A stretch of DNA of 32,661 bases from contig JAVCCJ010000053.1 in the NCBI GenBank assembly GCA_030765585.1, forward strand, positions 1 to 32,661, in the 5' to 3' direction. Origin of the DNA: Candidatus Zapsychrus exili (GTDB taxonomy: Bacteria > Omnitrophota > Gorgyraeia > Zapsychrales > Zapsychraceae). The notes under the pieces were generated by a model that was not told the origin of the DNA, made no database searches, and saw nothing but the letters and a program-made list of their open reading frames with translations. Shown piece by piece: positions 1 through 7,956 of the stretch. Both the position numbers and the translations under genes were made by a program. The number at the start of each line of letters is the position of its first letter. Within the stretch, counting starts at the first letter, position 1.

Positions 1-464
1 TGAGGTTTTCTTACAATGGCACGACCCAAAGCAACACGTTGTCTCTCGCCACCAGAAAGTTGTTTGGGACGACGATCTAACACTGGCTTGATACCTAAAA
101 TTTCTGCTGCTTCAGTTACTCTGCGATTAATTTCATGCTTTGGATACCCTCTTAATCTAAGACCAAAGGACATATTTTCAGAAACTGTCATATGCGGGTA
201 TAGGGAATAGTTTTGAAAAACCATTGCAATATCACGATCTTTAGCAGGAACATCATTTACCAATTTATCGCCTATCCAAATCTTACCTTCTGACAATTCT
301 TCCAAGCCTGCTATCATTCGTAATGTTGTTGATTTTCCACATCCGGAGGGACCAACCAAGACCATAAATTCTTTATTTTCAACTCCTATGTTTATAGAGT
401 TTACTGCCTTCTGATCTGTGCCTGAATATATTTTTGATACATCTTTTAAACTAACATATGCCAT
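1..464 (-). CDS. ABC transporter ATP-binding protein, MalK/UgpC type (5' part only)
   Basis: The first 154 residues of an ABC ATPase are present; the rest lies beyond the left edge. The start is the ATG at 464 ([13 protein letters not shown]). Seen in the translation: Walker [10 protein letters not shown], a Q-loop in [21 protein letters not shown], and the signature [19 protein letters not shown]. Walker B, the H-loop and any C-terminal regulatory (TOBE) domain would follow off the window. The YPHMTVxENxxFGL stretch is typical of the MalK/UgpC/MsmX group, which powers uptake of sugars, oligosaccharides or glycerol-3-phosphate at the inner face of the cytoplasmic membrane. The substrate cannot be told because no permease or binding protein is in view. 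It is separated from accD by 168 bases with a candidate promoter, so it is probably its own transcription unit. No strong Shine-Dalgarno is visible before the ATG. Confidence 0.93.
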   Translation of the reverse strand, partial: MAYVSLKDVSKIYSGTDQKAVNSINIGVENKEFMVLVGPSGCGKSTTLRMIAGLEELSEGKIWIGDKLVNDVPAKDRDIAMVFQNYSLYPHMTVSENMSFGLRLRGYPKHEINRRVTEAAEILGIKPVLDRRPKQLSGGERQRVALGRAIVRKP

Positions 465-577
465 ATTATGACTTTATTTCTTTATAAATTCTAATTAATA
501 AATTATAAATTCTGAATAAAGATTTATCTCTAACATCAACTACCTGAAAACAAATATCCATTTTTTCATTAGTGGCT

Positions 578-606
578 ATTCTATATAATAATATAAGAAT
601 ATGCAA
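578..606 (-). promoter_or_regulatory. Candidate sigma70 promoter for the ABC ATPase gene
   Basis: On the minus strand TTGCAT (606-601) and TAGAAT (583-578) are separated by exactly 17 bases. The predicted start near 571 leaves a leader of about 107 nt before the ATG at 464. The match is by eye in a very AT-rich gap (465-632), where chance matches are common. Apart from this and a short AT-only inverted repeat at the accD stop, I see nothing else in the gap. Confidence 0.45.
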
Positions 607-632
607 ATAAAATATTAATATGTCTAAGAATA

Positions 633-1472
633 TTAATTATTAGAATAATTAATTATCTGGGCTATCGTACTTTTGAGTTTTGCACGTTCTACGATCATAT
701 CGATCAGCCCATGGGCAAGGAGAAATTCAGACTTCTGAAATCCTTCTGGAAGTTTTTGACGAATTGTTTGTTCAACAACACGAGGACCTGCAAATCCAAC
801 CAAAGCTTTTGGTTCTGCCATAATAATATCTCCTACTCCAGCAAAAGAAGCCATAATGCCTCCCATAGTAGGATTAGTTAAAACAGAAATGTGCAATAAA
901 CCAGCTTCACCATGTTTTGCCAAAGCAGCGCAGGTTTTTGCCATTTGCATCAAAGAAATGGCACCTTCATACATTCTAGCTCCGCCACCAGATCCCGAAA
1001 CAATGATTACAGGCAACTTATTCTCTATAGCATGCTCAATAACTCTTGTAACTTTCTCGCCGACAACAGACCCCATTGACCCCATTATAAATCTTGAATC
1101 AGTAACAGCTATTACTATTTCTTTTTTATTTAGTTTTCCTGTGCCAGTTATAACTGCATCACGTAATTTTGTTCTTTTTTGATCAGACTCCAACTTCTCT
1201 TTGTAAGTCTTAGGACCTTTAAATTTCAAAGGATCAACTGACATCATCTCAGCATCCATCTCTTTAAACGTACCATTATCTATAAGCAAGTCTACTCTTT
1301 GATAGGCAGTTATAGAAAAATGCCAACCACATTTAGGGCAGACATTATCATTACCTTCTAATTCTTTATTATATGTAACTGCGGCACATTCTGGACACTT
1401 AGTCCAAAGCGCTGGCATTTCCTTCTTCTTTACATTAACTAAGGTATATTTCTTTTTACCAAACAAGCTCAT
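633..1472 (-). CDS. accD: Acetyl-CoA carboxylase carboxyltransferase subunit beta
   Basis: AccD pairs with AccA to move the carboxyl group from carboxybiotin to acetyl-CoA, giving malonyl-CoA for fatty acid synthesis in the cytoplasm. The 279-residue length is normal. The N-terminal zinc ribbon is visible as CPEC at about residues 26-29 and CPKC at about 45-48. The crotonase-fold core follows, with the family stretches DSRFIMGSMGSVVGEK, SGSGGARM-like SGSGGGARMYEGAISLMQMAK, VLTNPTMGG and FAGPRVVEQTIRQKLPEGFQ. The ATG start at 1472 lies 3 bases after the DUF1015 stop, so it is probably the last gene of the hrcA-dnaK operon. The partner accA and the biotin genes are not in the window. Identification is secure. 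Confidence 0.97.
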   Translation of the reverse strand: MSLFGKKKYTLVNVKKKEMPALWTKCPECAAVTYNKELEGNDNVCPKCGWHFSITAYQRVDLLIDNGTFKEMDAEMMSVDPLKFKGPKTYKEKLESDQKRTKLRDAVITGTGKLNKKEIVIAVTDSRFIMGSMGSVVGEKVTRVIEHAIENKLPVIIVSGSGGGARMYEGAISLMQMAKTCAALAKHGEAGLLHISVLTNPTMGGIMASFAGVGDIIMAEPKALVGFAGPRVVEQTIRQKLPEGFQKSEFLLAHGLIDMIVERAKLKSTIAQIINYSNN

Positions 1473-1475
1473 ATT

Positions 1476-2741
1476 CTAGTCCAGTTTATATGCTGTTAGT
1501 CCGGATAGTACTTTTGGATAAAAATAAGTTGTTTTAGGAGGCATTCTCTCTCCATTTAAAGCTATCTCTTTTAACTGAGAAATTTTAACTGCATTCATTA
1601 TAAAACTTGCAGCTGCCTTACCTTCATTTACCATATCAATTGCTTCTGACAAATCTTTTGTATAAATAATATCATCTGAAGCAATACCTATTTTATCAAA
1701 TACAAAATTCTTCAATATAGTCGCATCAAGACTTTTATATTCTTTTGAACCTTCCTTAATATGCTCATCAATAAAAAGCTTATTCTTAAGTCTCAATAAC
1801 TTAATACCTGACTTTAGATAAAGTCCAAATGCATGTTCATTTCTACCTGCGCGACCCAACAAAACAGCCAGATCATTTTTATTGCTAACTTTATCAATTC
1901 TAAAGAATTCCTCCAAGAAACTTAAATCTTCTGGAAATTTTTTAACAATTCTATGCATAGGAAATATTTTCAAATCTTTAGAATCAATATTAGTGAAATA
2001 TGTCATTACATAATTAAAAGGTTCTTTTCCTGTAGAATTCATTTTCCTTGCTAATCGTGATCTTCTATAATCTTTTGCTACTTGATAGCGATGGTGACCA
2101 TCTGCAATGAAAATATGTTGCTCTGCTAAAGATTTGTTAATATCTTTTATCATATCTTCATCTTGAAATTGCCATAATTTATGCACAACACCATCTTTAT
2201 CAATAATGTCCACCAAAGGCTTTTGCGAAACAACATTCTTGTTAAATATCTTCTCAGCCTTCCTATGTTTGTCTGAATAGCAAACAAATATACAGCTAAG
2301 ACTAGAATTAAGCGCCTTAAGTAATGTAAATCTATCATCTACTGCATGAGCGTGTGTATTCTCATGAGGAAGAACCTTAGAATCTTCTTCATTCGCTAAC
2401 TCCATAAGAGAAATAAATCCCATTCTGTTATATTTTTGCCCTTGTACCTTATATTCTTGTTTATAAAAATATATTCCTGGCACCTCATCTTGTTTTAATA
2501 TGCCCTTTTTAAACCAATCCTCATAAACCTTCTTGGCTCTTGTATATTTATTATTATCTTTATCATCCTTTGATTTCTCTTTGGCGAGATCAATATGAAC
2601 AAAATTATAAGGGCTTAAAGACATAAGCTCGTCTTGTTCTTCAGAAGATATAACATCATATGGCGGTGCCACTACCTTTGACATATCTTTTATTTTTTCT
2701 ATGTTGTATCGTACCGCATTAAACGGTTTAATTGTAGACAT
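1476..2741 (-). CDS. DUF1015 family protein
   Basis: This 421-residue soluble protein matches the DUF1015 family, whose biochemical function is not established. Family landmarks seen: an N-terminal VAPPYDVIS, then SPYNFVHIDL, LPHENTHAHAVDDRFTLLKALN near residues 120-145, and the highly typical IFIADGHHRYQVAKDYRR near 210-230. The clustered His, Asp and Arg in the last motif suggest an enzymatic or metal/nucleotide-binding site, but that is inference. The C-terminal half carries PMHRIVKK and a closing MPPKTTYFYPKVLSGL, also typical. No signal peptide or membrane segment is apparent. It sits between vanZ (2-base gap) and accD (3-base gap), so it is almost certainly co-transcribed with both. In other bacteria the family is often near serine or one-carbon genes; here glyA is more than 14 kb away. 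Confidence 0.9.
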   Translation of the reverse strand: MSTIKPFNAVRYNIEKIKDMSKVVAPPYDVISSEEQDELMSLSPYNFVHIDLAKEKSKDDKDNNKYTRAKKVYEDWFKKGILKQDEVPGIYFYKQEYKVQGQKYNRMGFISLMELANEEDSKVLPHENTHAHAVDDRFTLLKALNSSLSCIFVCYSDKHRKAEKIFNKNVVSQKPLVDIIDKDGVVHKLWQFQDEDMIKDINKSLAEQHIFIADGHHRYQVAKDYRRSRLARKMNSTGKEPFNYVMTYFTNIDSKDLKIFPMHRIVKKFPEDLSFLEEFFRIDKVSNKNDLAVLLGRAGRNEHAFGLYLKSGIKLLRLKNKLFIDEHIKEGSKEYKSLDATILKNFVFDKIGIASDDIIYTKDLSEAIDMVNEGKAAASFIMNAVKISQLKEIALNGERMPPKTTYFYPKVLSGLTAYKLD

Positions 2742-2743
2742 GA

Positions 2744-3112
2744 CTAAACCTTACTTTTATTGTTAAATATAATATAACCGAACGCTCCTATGGCGCTCCC
2801 TATTGAATCAGCGAATACATCTAAAACAGATGAATCTCTTCCCAAAACAAATGACTGATGATATTCATCACTTAAACCATAAACAGAAGCTAATAACAAA
2901 CTTAAAATTAATATTATTTTATTATTAAGCCTATCCGTTGAACAACAAAAGGCTCTACTTAGTAGCAGCCCTAAAGGCACATATTCAATAATGTGCAAAA
3001 CTTTATCAAAGTGCTTAATATCAACCTTAGCATCTAAATTTGGCAAAGAGGACACCCAAAAGATAATACCAGAATAAACAAACACAGGAAACCAAAATCT
3101 AATAAATTTCAA
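2744..3112 (-). CDS. VanZ-like family membrane protein (TTG start inside a longer open frame)
   Basis: A small membrane protein of 122 residues from a TTG codon at 3112. The open frame extends upstream to a GTG at 3271, but those 53 codons run inside fmdB in another frame and read as low-complexity basic sequence. The TTG follows a good ribosome site, AGGGGAG at 3119-3125, placed after the fmdB stop at 3141. The product starts KFIRFWFPVFVYSGIIFWVSS, a first membrane segment, and contains the VanZ-like features DKVLHIIEYVPLGLLLSRAF and a late SDEYHQSFVLGRDSSVLDVFADSIGSAIG. About four membrane segments are expected. VanZ is named after a teicoplanin-resistance accessory protein, but most members are uncharacterised, so no resistance role is implied. 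It is the sixth gene of the hrcA operon. Confidence 0.85.
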   Translation of the reverse strand: MKFIRFWFPVFVYSGIIFWVSSLPNLDAKVDIKHFDKVLHIIEYVPLGLLLSRAFCCSTDRLNNKIILILSLLLASVYGLSDEYHQSFVLGRDSSVLDVFADSIGSAIGAFGYIIFNNKSKV

Positions 3113-3118
3113 ATAATT

Positions 3119-3125
3119 CTCCCCT
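3119..3125 (-). promoter_or_regulatory. Ribosome binding site that sets the vanZ start
   Basis: AGGGGAG on the minus strand lies 6 bases before the TTG at 3112-3110 and just after the fmdB stop codon. It supports the short vanZ reading over the overlapping GTG start at 3271. Confidence 0.7.
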
Positions 3126-3140
3126 ATAAATGCCAAATGC

Positions 3141-3395
3141 CTATTTATCTGACATCGGGCAAGACTTACAGGCAGGCGCGTCTTTTGAAGATGAACAATT
3201 TGGCGCGTCTTTTTTCTTATAATCAGTCTCGTAAAATCCGCTTCCTTTAAATATAACGCCCATTCCAGCACCTATTAGTCTCTGCAAAGTCTTTTTTCCG
3301 CAATCAGAACACTTTTCAAGTTCCTTATCTGTCATTGACTGTAAGATCTCAAACGTATAATTACAATTTGAACATTCATATTTATATGTTGGCAT
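3141..3395 (-). CDS. FmdB-family zinc ribbon protein
   Basis: An 84-residue protein beginning MPTYKYECSNCNYTFE, the hallmark of the FmdB/CxxC_CXXC_SSSS zinc ribbon family. CSNC (about residues 8-11) and CSDC (about 29-32) form the predicted zinc knuckle. GSGFYETDYKKKDAP is the conserved segment that follows. The tail CSSSKDAPACKSCPMSDK contains three further cysteines and could bind a second metal or be redox-active. FmdB was named as a putative regulator of formamidase, but most members have no known function. The gene begins 9 bases after the dnaJ stop and is followed by vanZ, so it lies within the chaperone operon. A role linked to protein quality control would be speculation from position alone. 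Confidence 0.92.
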   Translation of the reverse strand: MPTYKYECSNCNYTFEILQSMTDKELEKCSDCGKKTLQRLIGAGMGVIFKGSGFYETDYKKKDAPNCSSSKDAPACKSCPMSDK

Positions 3396-3404
3396 ATCTA
3401 TTAC

Positions 3405-4547
3405 CTATTTAAATACCTTTTTTATCTTCTCTTTTATACTTTCTTGCTTTTCGCCCACTTTTTCACCAGATTCTGCTGCAAATTCTTCCAATAAAGCCTT
3501 TTGTTTAGCATTCAAACTCTTTGGGACCTGAATCATAACCTTAACATACTGATCACCTCCTGATCTTCCATGAACATCAGGCATACCTTTACCTTTTAAT
3601 CTAAATATCTTACCACTTTGAGTTGCTGCTGGTATTTTCATAGAAACTTTTCCAGAAAGCGTAGGAATTGATACTTCGCCACCTAAAGCAGCTATTATAA
3701 ATTGGAGCGGAAACTCAATAACAATATCATTCCCATCTCTATGATAAATATCATGAACAAGAACATGTATATATAAATACAAGTCTCCTGCTCCTCCCTT
3801 TGCTATCTCTCCTTCGTTTCTGACCCTCAAACGAGATGTATTATCAACTCCAGCTGGTATTGTTACATCAATATTCCTCGTAACCTTAGAGTAACCTTTT
3901 CCATTACATTTAGCACAATAGTCTGTAATTATTTTGCCTTGTCCACCACAGCTAGAACAAGCTTGAGCCATTCTAAAGAATCCGCTTGATGCAACAACCT
4001 GACCACGACCATCGCATGCTTGACATGTCTTTAATTTGCTCCCTGATTTTGCACCTGAACCGTCACAAGTTTCGCAATGTTCATTTCGAGGAATTTTTAT
4101 CTTTTTCTTTACCCCACTAAAAGCTTCTTCTAAAGTGATATCGGCTTCATATTGTATATCTCTTCCGCGACGAACATAGTTTGATCTACCTCCCGACGAA
4201 GAACCACCAAAACCTGATGAACCTCCAAAGAATTGACTAAAAATATCACCTAAACCCGCATCTCCAAAAACACTACTAAAATCAGCTCCACCAAAAATAT
4301 CATCTGATGTAAAGTTTTGATCTATGCCTGAATGACCATATTGATCATACATTTGTCTTTTCTTTGAATCAGATAAAACTCCATATGCCTCGGATATTTC
4401 TTTAAACTTTTCCTCAGACTCTTTTTTATCTGCCTCAGCAACTCTATCAGGATGATACTTTAAAGCCAAAGAACGATATGCTTTCTTAATTTGCTGTAAA
4501 GTAGAACCTTTTTGAATACCTAAAACTTCATAATAATCTTTCTTCAA
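3405..4547 (-). CDS. dnaJ: Chaperone protein DnaJ (Hsp40)
   Basis: Full-length 380-residue class I J-protein, the co-chaperone that delivers unfolded clients to DnaK and stimulates its ATPase. Domains in order: J-domain, residues 1-70, with the catalytic HPD tripeptide in YHPDR; a Gly/Phe-rich linker, about 75-125, rich in FGGSSGFGG; a zinc-finger region with four CxxCxGxG repeats (CETCDGSG, CQACDGRG, CSSCGGQG, CAKCNGKG); then the two C-terminal substrate-binding beta domains. The end is lysine- and glutamate-rich. The start is a TTG at 4547, only 3 bases after the dnaK stop, so translation is probably coupled to dnaK. No ATG is available that keeps the DYYEVLG motif. Regulated with the operon by HrcA/CIRCE. 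Confidence 0.97.
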   Translation of the reverse strand: MKKDYYEVLGIQKGSTLQQIKKAYRSLALKYHPDRVAEADKKESEEKFKEISEAYGVLSDSKKRQMYDQYGHSGIDQNFTSDDIFGGADFSSVFGDAGLGDIFSQFFGGSSGFGGSSSGGRSNYVRRGRDIQYEADITLEEAFSGVKKKIKIPRNEHCETCDGSGAKSGSKLKTCQACDGRGQVVASSGFFRMAQACSSCGGQGKIITDYCAKCNGKGYSKVTRNIDVTIPAGVDNTSRLRVRNEGEIAKGGAGDLYLYIHVLVHDIYHRDGNDIVIEFPLQFIIAALGGEVSIPTLSGKVSMKIPAATQSGKIFRLKGKGMPDVHGRSGGDQYVKVMIQVPKSLNAKQKALLEEFAAESGEKVGEKQESIKEKIKKVFK

Positions 4548-4550
4548 TTT

Positions 4551-6482
4551 TTATTCTTTCTTTTCGTCATCTTCCGCCTTAAAATCAGCGTCGATAACGT
4601 CTTCTTTATCTTTAGAATCACTTTTCTTGTTTTCTTCGGCGTCACCAGCTGCTTGAGCTTGATCGCCACCAGCTGCTTGATCCCCACCAGCTGCTTGTTG
4701 AGAAGCCGTTGCTTTATAAACTTCCTCAGCTAACTTATGGCTTGCTTTCTGTAAAGACTCCATAGAACTTTTTATTTTATCTAAGTTTTTTTCCTTAATA
4801 GCCTCTCTTAAAGTCTCTAATTCTTTTTCAATATTAGCTTTTTCATCATCAGATACTTTATCGCCATAATCTTTAACAGCTTTTTCAGTCGAATAAACAA
4901 CTGCGTTTGCTTGGTTAACAACTTCAACTTCTTCTTTTTTCTTTTTATCTTCTTCAGAATATTTCTCAGCTTCTTTAACCATCTTGTCAATCTCTTCATC
5001 AGATAACTTTGTAGAAGCCGTAATCTTAATTGATTGTTCTTTTCCTGTTCCTTTGTCTTTAGCTGAAACATGAACAATACCGTCTGTATCAATATCAAAA
5101 GTTACTTCTATTTGAGGAACTCCACGAGTAGCAGGTGGAATACCAACTAAATCAAAACGACCTAATTCAGTATTATCTGCTGCCATTTGACGTTCACCCT
5201 GCATAACTCTTATTGTTACAGCCGATTGATTGTCATCTGCTGTTGAAAATATTTGAGACTTCTTAATAGGAATAGTTGTATTTCTTTCAATAAGTTTTGT
5301 AAGAATTCCACCCATGGTTTCAATTCCTAAAGTAAGTGGAGTAACGTCTAGAAGTAAAACTTCTTTAGCCTCTCCTCTGACTATACCTGCTTGAATAGCA
5401 GCGCCCAATGCAACACATTCCATTGGATCAATTCTACGTTCTATTTTTTGTCCTACTTCATCTTCTACAAACTTTTGTACTATAGGCATACGTGTTGGAC
5501 CACCAACAAGAATTACTTTATCAACCTTAACATCTTCGCCTAATTTTGATGCTGCGTCTTTTAACGCTTGTACGATAGGCTGACGACATCTATCAACAAT
5601 AGGAGCAACCATGCTCTCTAGCTTTGCTCTATCAATTGTCAAAGTAAGATGCTTCGGCCCGGTTGCATCAGCAGTAATAAATGGGAGATTTATCTCTGTT
5701 GATACTGTAGATGAAAGCTCAACTTTTGCCTTTTCAGCTGCTTCTCTTAATCGCTGAAAAGCCATTTTATCGTTTGTTAAATCAACGCCTGATTCTTTCT
5801 TGAATTCTGATACAATATATTCAATTAATAAATTATCCATATCAGTTCCGCCAAGATGATTATCTCCGCTGGTCGATAAAACCTCAAATGTTGCTGCTTT
5901 ATGATCTTCGTCCCATCCCATTTCTAAAACAGTAACATCAAGAGTTCCGCCACCAAAATCAAAAACCATAATATTTTGTTCTTTACCTGCTTTATCAATT
6001 CCATAAGCAAGACATGCAGCAGTTGGCTCATTGATTATTCTTAACACCTTAAGACCTGCGATCTCGCCTGCATCTTTTGTAGCTTGTCTTTGGTTATCAT
6101 TAAAATAAGCAGGAACAGTTATAACTGCCTCATCAACAGTCTCTCCAAGATATTTCTCAGAATCAGCTTTTATCTTTTGTAATATAAAAGAACTTATCTG
6201 TTGTGGCGTAAATTCTTTATCTCCAACCTTAAATTTCTCATTTGTCCCCATTTTTCTTTTAGCTGCATAAATAGTTCCTTCAGAATTTATTGGGGCTTGC
6301 CTTTTTGCAGGCTCTCCTACTAGACGCTGTCCATCTTTTGTAAATGCTACAAAAGAAGGAAATGCCTTGCCTGATGCAACACCAGCTCCTTCTGCCGAAG
6401 GAATAATGACAGGACGTCCTGCCTCCATAATTGCTGCAGCTGAGTTTGAAGTTCCTAAATCGATTCCTATTGCTTTTCCCAT
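4551..6482 (-). CDS. dnaK: Chaperone protein DnaK (Hsp70)
   Basis: ATP-driven Hsp70 of 643 residues, normal length. The nucleotide-binding domain (about 1-385) shows [11 protein letters not shown] (usual IDLGTTNS), [29 protein letters not shown] and [15 protein letters not shown]. The interdomain linker is in [16 protein letters not shown]. The substrate-binding domain and helical lid follow. The tail holds a small tandem repeat, [19 protein letters not shown], then acidic [16 protein letters not shown]. This is an analogue of the usual acidic end, with extra residues after the family's ending. GrpE and DnaJ flank it. Good Shine-Dalgarno GGAGG lies before the ATG at 6482. Sixty bases separate it from grpE, with no visible terminator or new promoter. 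Confidence 0.98.
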   Translation of the reverse strand: MGKAIGIDLGTSNSAAAIMEAGRPVIIPSAEGAGVASGKAFPSFVAFTKDGQRLVGEPAKRQAPINSEGTIYAAKRKMGTNEKFKVGDKEFTPQQISSFILQKIKADSEKYLGETVDEAVITVPAYFNDNQRQATKDAGEIAGLKVLRIINEPTAACLAYGIDKAGKEQNIMVFDFGGGTLDVTVLEMGWDEDHKAATFEVLSTSGDNHLGGTDMDNLLIEYIVSEFKKESGVDLTNDKMAFQRLREAAEKAKVELSSTVSTEINLPFITADATGPKHLTLTIDRAKLESMVAPIVDRCRQPIVQALKDAASKLGEDVKVDKVILVGGPTRMPIVQKFVEDEVGQKIERRIDPMECVALGAAIQAGIVRGEAKEVLLLDVTPLTLGIETMGGILTKLIERNTTIPIKKSQIFSTADDNQSAVTIRVMQGERQMAADNTELGRFDLVGIPPATRGVPQIEVTFDIDTDGIVHVSAKDKGTGKEQSIKITASTKLSDEEIDKMVKEAEKYSEEDKKKKEEVEVVNQANAVVYSTEKAVKDYGDKVSDDEKANIEKELETLREAIKEKNLDKIKSSMESLQKASHKLAEEVYKATASQQAAGGDQAAGGDQAQAAGDAEENKKSDSKDKEDVIDADFKAEDDEKKE

Positions 6483-6542
6483 TTCTTTTACCTCCGTATA
6501 GTTACTGCTCAGTAAATATTATTTACCACTTTTCTTTATTAA

Positions 6543-7058
6543 TTATTTCTTTTTTGCTACTTTTACTTTTGCTGTTCTTATTACTTTCTCTCCTAGAAGA
6601 TATCCTCTTTGTAATTCTTCTAAAACAATTCCATCTTCTTGATCCTCTGTTTCTTCTTGCAAAAGAATTTCACAAGAATTCGGATCAAAAACTTTACCAT
6701 TTGCTTCAATTAGTTTTACTCCATTTTTAACCAACATCTCATCAATTCTTTTCATTATCATTTCAATGCCTTTTAAAAATGCATCATAATCCTGATGTTT
6801 AGCTTCTGCAGCGTCAACTGTTCTATGAAGATCATCTAGCACATCTAAGAATTGAGTAATAATACCTTCATTGGCATATTTAACAAATTCTATTTTCTCT
6901 CTTTCCATCCGCTTGCGAGCATTCTCAAAGTCAGCATAAAGTCTAAGATACTTATCTTTATAATCTGCTAATTCATCATTAAGCTTTTTATGCTCTGACT
7001 CTTTAATTTTAATTGTCTTATCTTTTATTTCTTTGGTTTTATTCTGTTCTTTTTCCAT
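6543..7058 (-). CDS. grpE: Nucleotide exchange factor GrpE
   Basis: GrpE releases ADP from DnaK so the chaperone can cycle. The 171-residue protein begins with a charged Lys/Glu-rich stretch followed by a long coiled-coil helix (about residues 20-75: DELADYKDKYLRLYADFENARKRMEREK). The family signature follows: FLDVLDDLHRTVDAAE, then GIEMIMKRIDEMLVKNGVKLIEANGKVFDPNSCEILLQEE and a C-terminal beta domain (VLEELQRGYLLGEKVIRTAKVKVAKK). All features are typical. The gene starts 3 bases after the hrcA stop, so it is tightly coupled within the CIRCE-controlled operon. Confidence 0.97.
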   Translation of the reverse strand: MEKEQNKTKEIKDKTIKIKESEHKKLNDELADYKDKYLRLYADFENARKRMEREKIEFVKYANEGIITQFLDVLDDLHRTVDAAEAKHQDYDAFLKGIEMIMKRIDEMLVKNGVKLIEANGKVFDPNSCEILLQEETEDQEDGIVLEELQRGYLLGEKVIRTAKVKVAKKK

Positions 7059-7061
7059 TTT

Positions 7062-7799
7062 TTATACTATCTCTTCCATTAATTCAGAAAAATAATCTAA
7101 AGTTGATACAACACGTCTGTAATTCATGCGTGTTGGGCCTAAAATAGCTATTCTACCTGATGCGCCATGCTTTGTTTTGTATCCAGAGACAACTAACGAA
7201 CATATATTAATATCCTGGCATGGCATTTCTTGACCAATAAAAACTTCAATTCTCTTAGCCAATTCTCTATTTATAATCTTAAGTAGTCTCTCTTTATCGT
7301 CTAGAGTCTTTAATATACATCTTATTTTATTCAAATCTTGGTACTCAGAGTATCCAACAATAAAATTTGTTCCCTGACAGAACATTTTATTCCCTTGACC
7401 ATCAATTGATACAATACTTGTACAATTAGTCATATCAGAAAGAACTTTCGACGTTTTCTCTAGCAAAACATCTAACTCTTTTTTTTCTTGGGAATATTCC
7501 TCTTTTATTTTCTGTTTTTCTTCGTCAAGTAAACCCATTTCTGTTAAAAAATTATCTACATAATAACGATAACCTTTTTGGGTGGGCACGCGACCGGCTG
7601 AAGTATGAGGATGAGTCAAAAATCCCTCTTCTTCTAATTCAGCAAATATATTCCTTACAGTTGCTGAGCTTAAATCTAGAGAAAATTCTCTTACAATAGT
7701 CTTAGAACTTACTGGTGCCATTGTGCCAATATAATGATTAATAGCAAGGTTTAATAACCTGTCCTTCCTTGCCTTAACATCTGTTAAACGTGGTGTCAT
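7062..7799 (-). CDS. hrcA: Heat-inducible transcription repressor HrcA, unusually short
   Basis: HrcA represses chaperone operons by binding CIRCE. This copy has 245 residues against roughly 340 in most homologues. The N-terminal winged helix is intact (residues 1-80: SSATVRNIFAELEEEGFLTHPHTSAGRVPTQKGYRYYVD). So is the C-terminal signature (217-232: IAILGPTRMNYRRVVS). Recalling the Bacillus subtilis protein, its NYTSIV segment matches NCTSIV at 125-130 here, and its GGKINMLNQPEF segment matches CQGTNFIVGYSEY at 141-153. About 95-100 residues between these points are absent, corresponding to the insert dimerisation domain and part of the GAF-like domain. The frame is clean, so this is not a sequencing frameshift. 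The first gene of the operon, it lies directly downstream of the CIRCE site it presumably binds. The identity is certain; the mode of dimerisation is open. Confidence 0.95.
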   Translation of the reverse strand: MTPRLTDVKARKDRLLNLAINHYIGTMAPVSSKTIVREFSLDLSSATVRNIFAELEEEGFLTHPHTSAGRVPTQKGYRYYVDNFLTEMGLLDEEKQKIKEEYSQEKKELDVLLEKTSKVLSDMTNCTSIVSIDGQGNKMFCQGTNFIVGYSEYQDLNKIRCILKTLDDKERLLKIINRELAKRIEVFIGQEMPCQDINICSLVVSGYKTKHGASGRIAILGPTRMNYRRVVSTLDYFSELMEEIV

Positions 7800-7857
7800 T
7801 TAAATACCCTATTTATATAATTTAAATAATACAAACAATTTAGTTTTCTGTTTTAAT

Positions 7858-7884
7858 TTAGCACTCTTGTTCTTTGATTGCTAA
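7858..7884 (-). promoter_or_regulatory. CIRCE operator (HrcA binding site)
   Basis: A 9-9-9 inverted repeat: TTAGCACTC (7858-7866), nine-base spacer, GATTGCTAA (7876-7884) on the plus strand. The consensus is TTAGCACTC-N9-GAGTGCTAA, so only one base of 18 differs. It begins at the predicted transcription start, about 60 bases before the hrcA ATG, where HrcA binding would block initiation. Confidence 0.97.
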
Positions 7885-7891
7885 GCAAAGA

Positions 7892-7919
7892 ATTATAACA
7901 AAAAACCCTTTGATGTCAA
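7892..7919 (-). promoter_or_regulatory. Sigma70-type promoter of the hrcA-grpE-dnaK-dnaJ operon
   Basis: On the minus strand a perfect TTGACA (7919-7914) and a perfect TATAAT (7897-7892) are separated by 16 bases. The predicted start is near 7885, directly at the upstream edge of CIRCE, giving a leader of about 86 nt. Full consensus hexamers next to an operator fit a strong promoter held down by a repressor. Confidence 0.9.
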
Positions 7920-7956
7920 TATGAAATTTTTTATAGCTATTAAAAGGGCAGGAAGC

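Noticed and set aside
632-653. AT-only inverted repeat at the accD stop as a terminator
   Set aside because: The stem has no G-C pairs, overlaps the coding end and is not followed by a T-run.
856-1182. Plus-strand open frame of 108 codons opposite accD
   Set aside because: It lies wholly within accD on the other strand, has no ribosome site and no recognisable domain.
4817-5098. Minus-strand open frame of 93 codons inside dnaK
   Set aside because: It is in another frame of the certain dnaK gene and its product is low-complexity Lys/Leu sequence.
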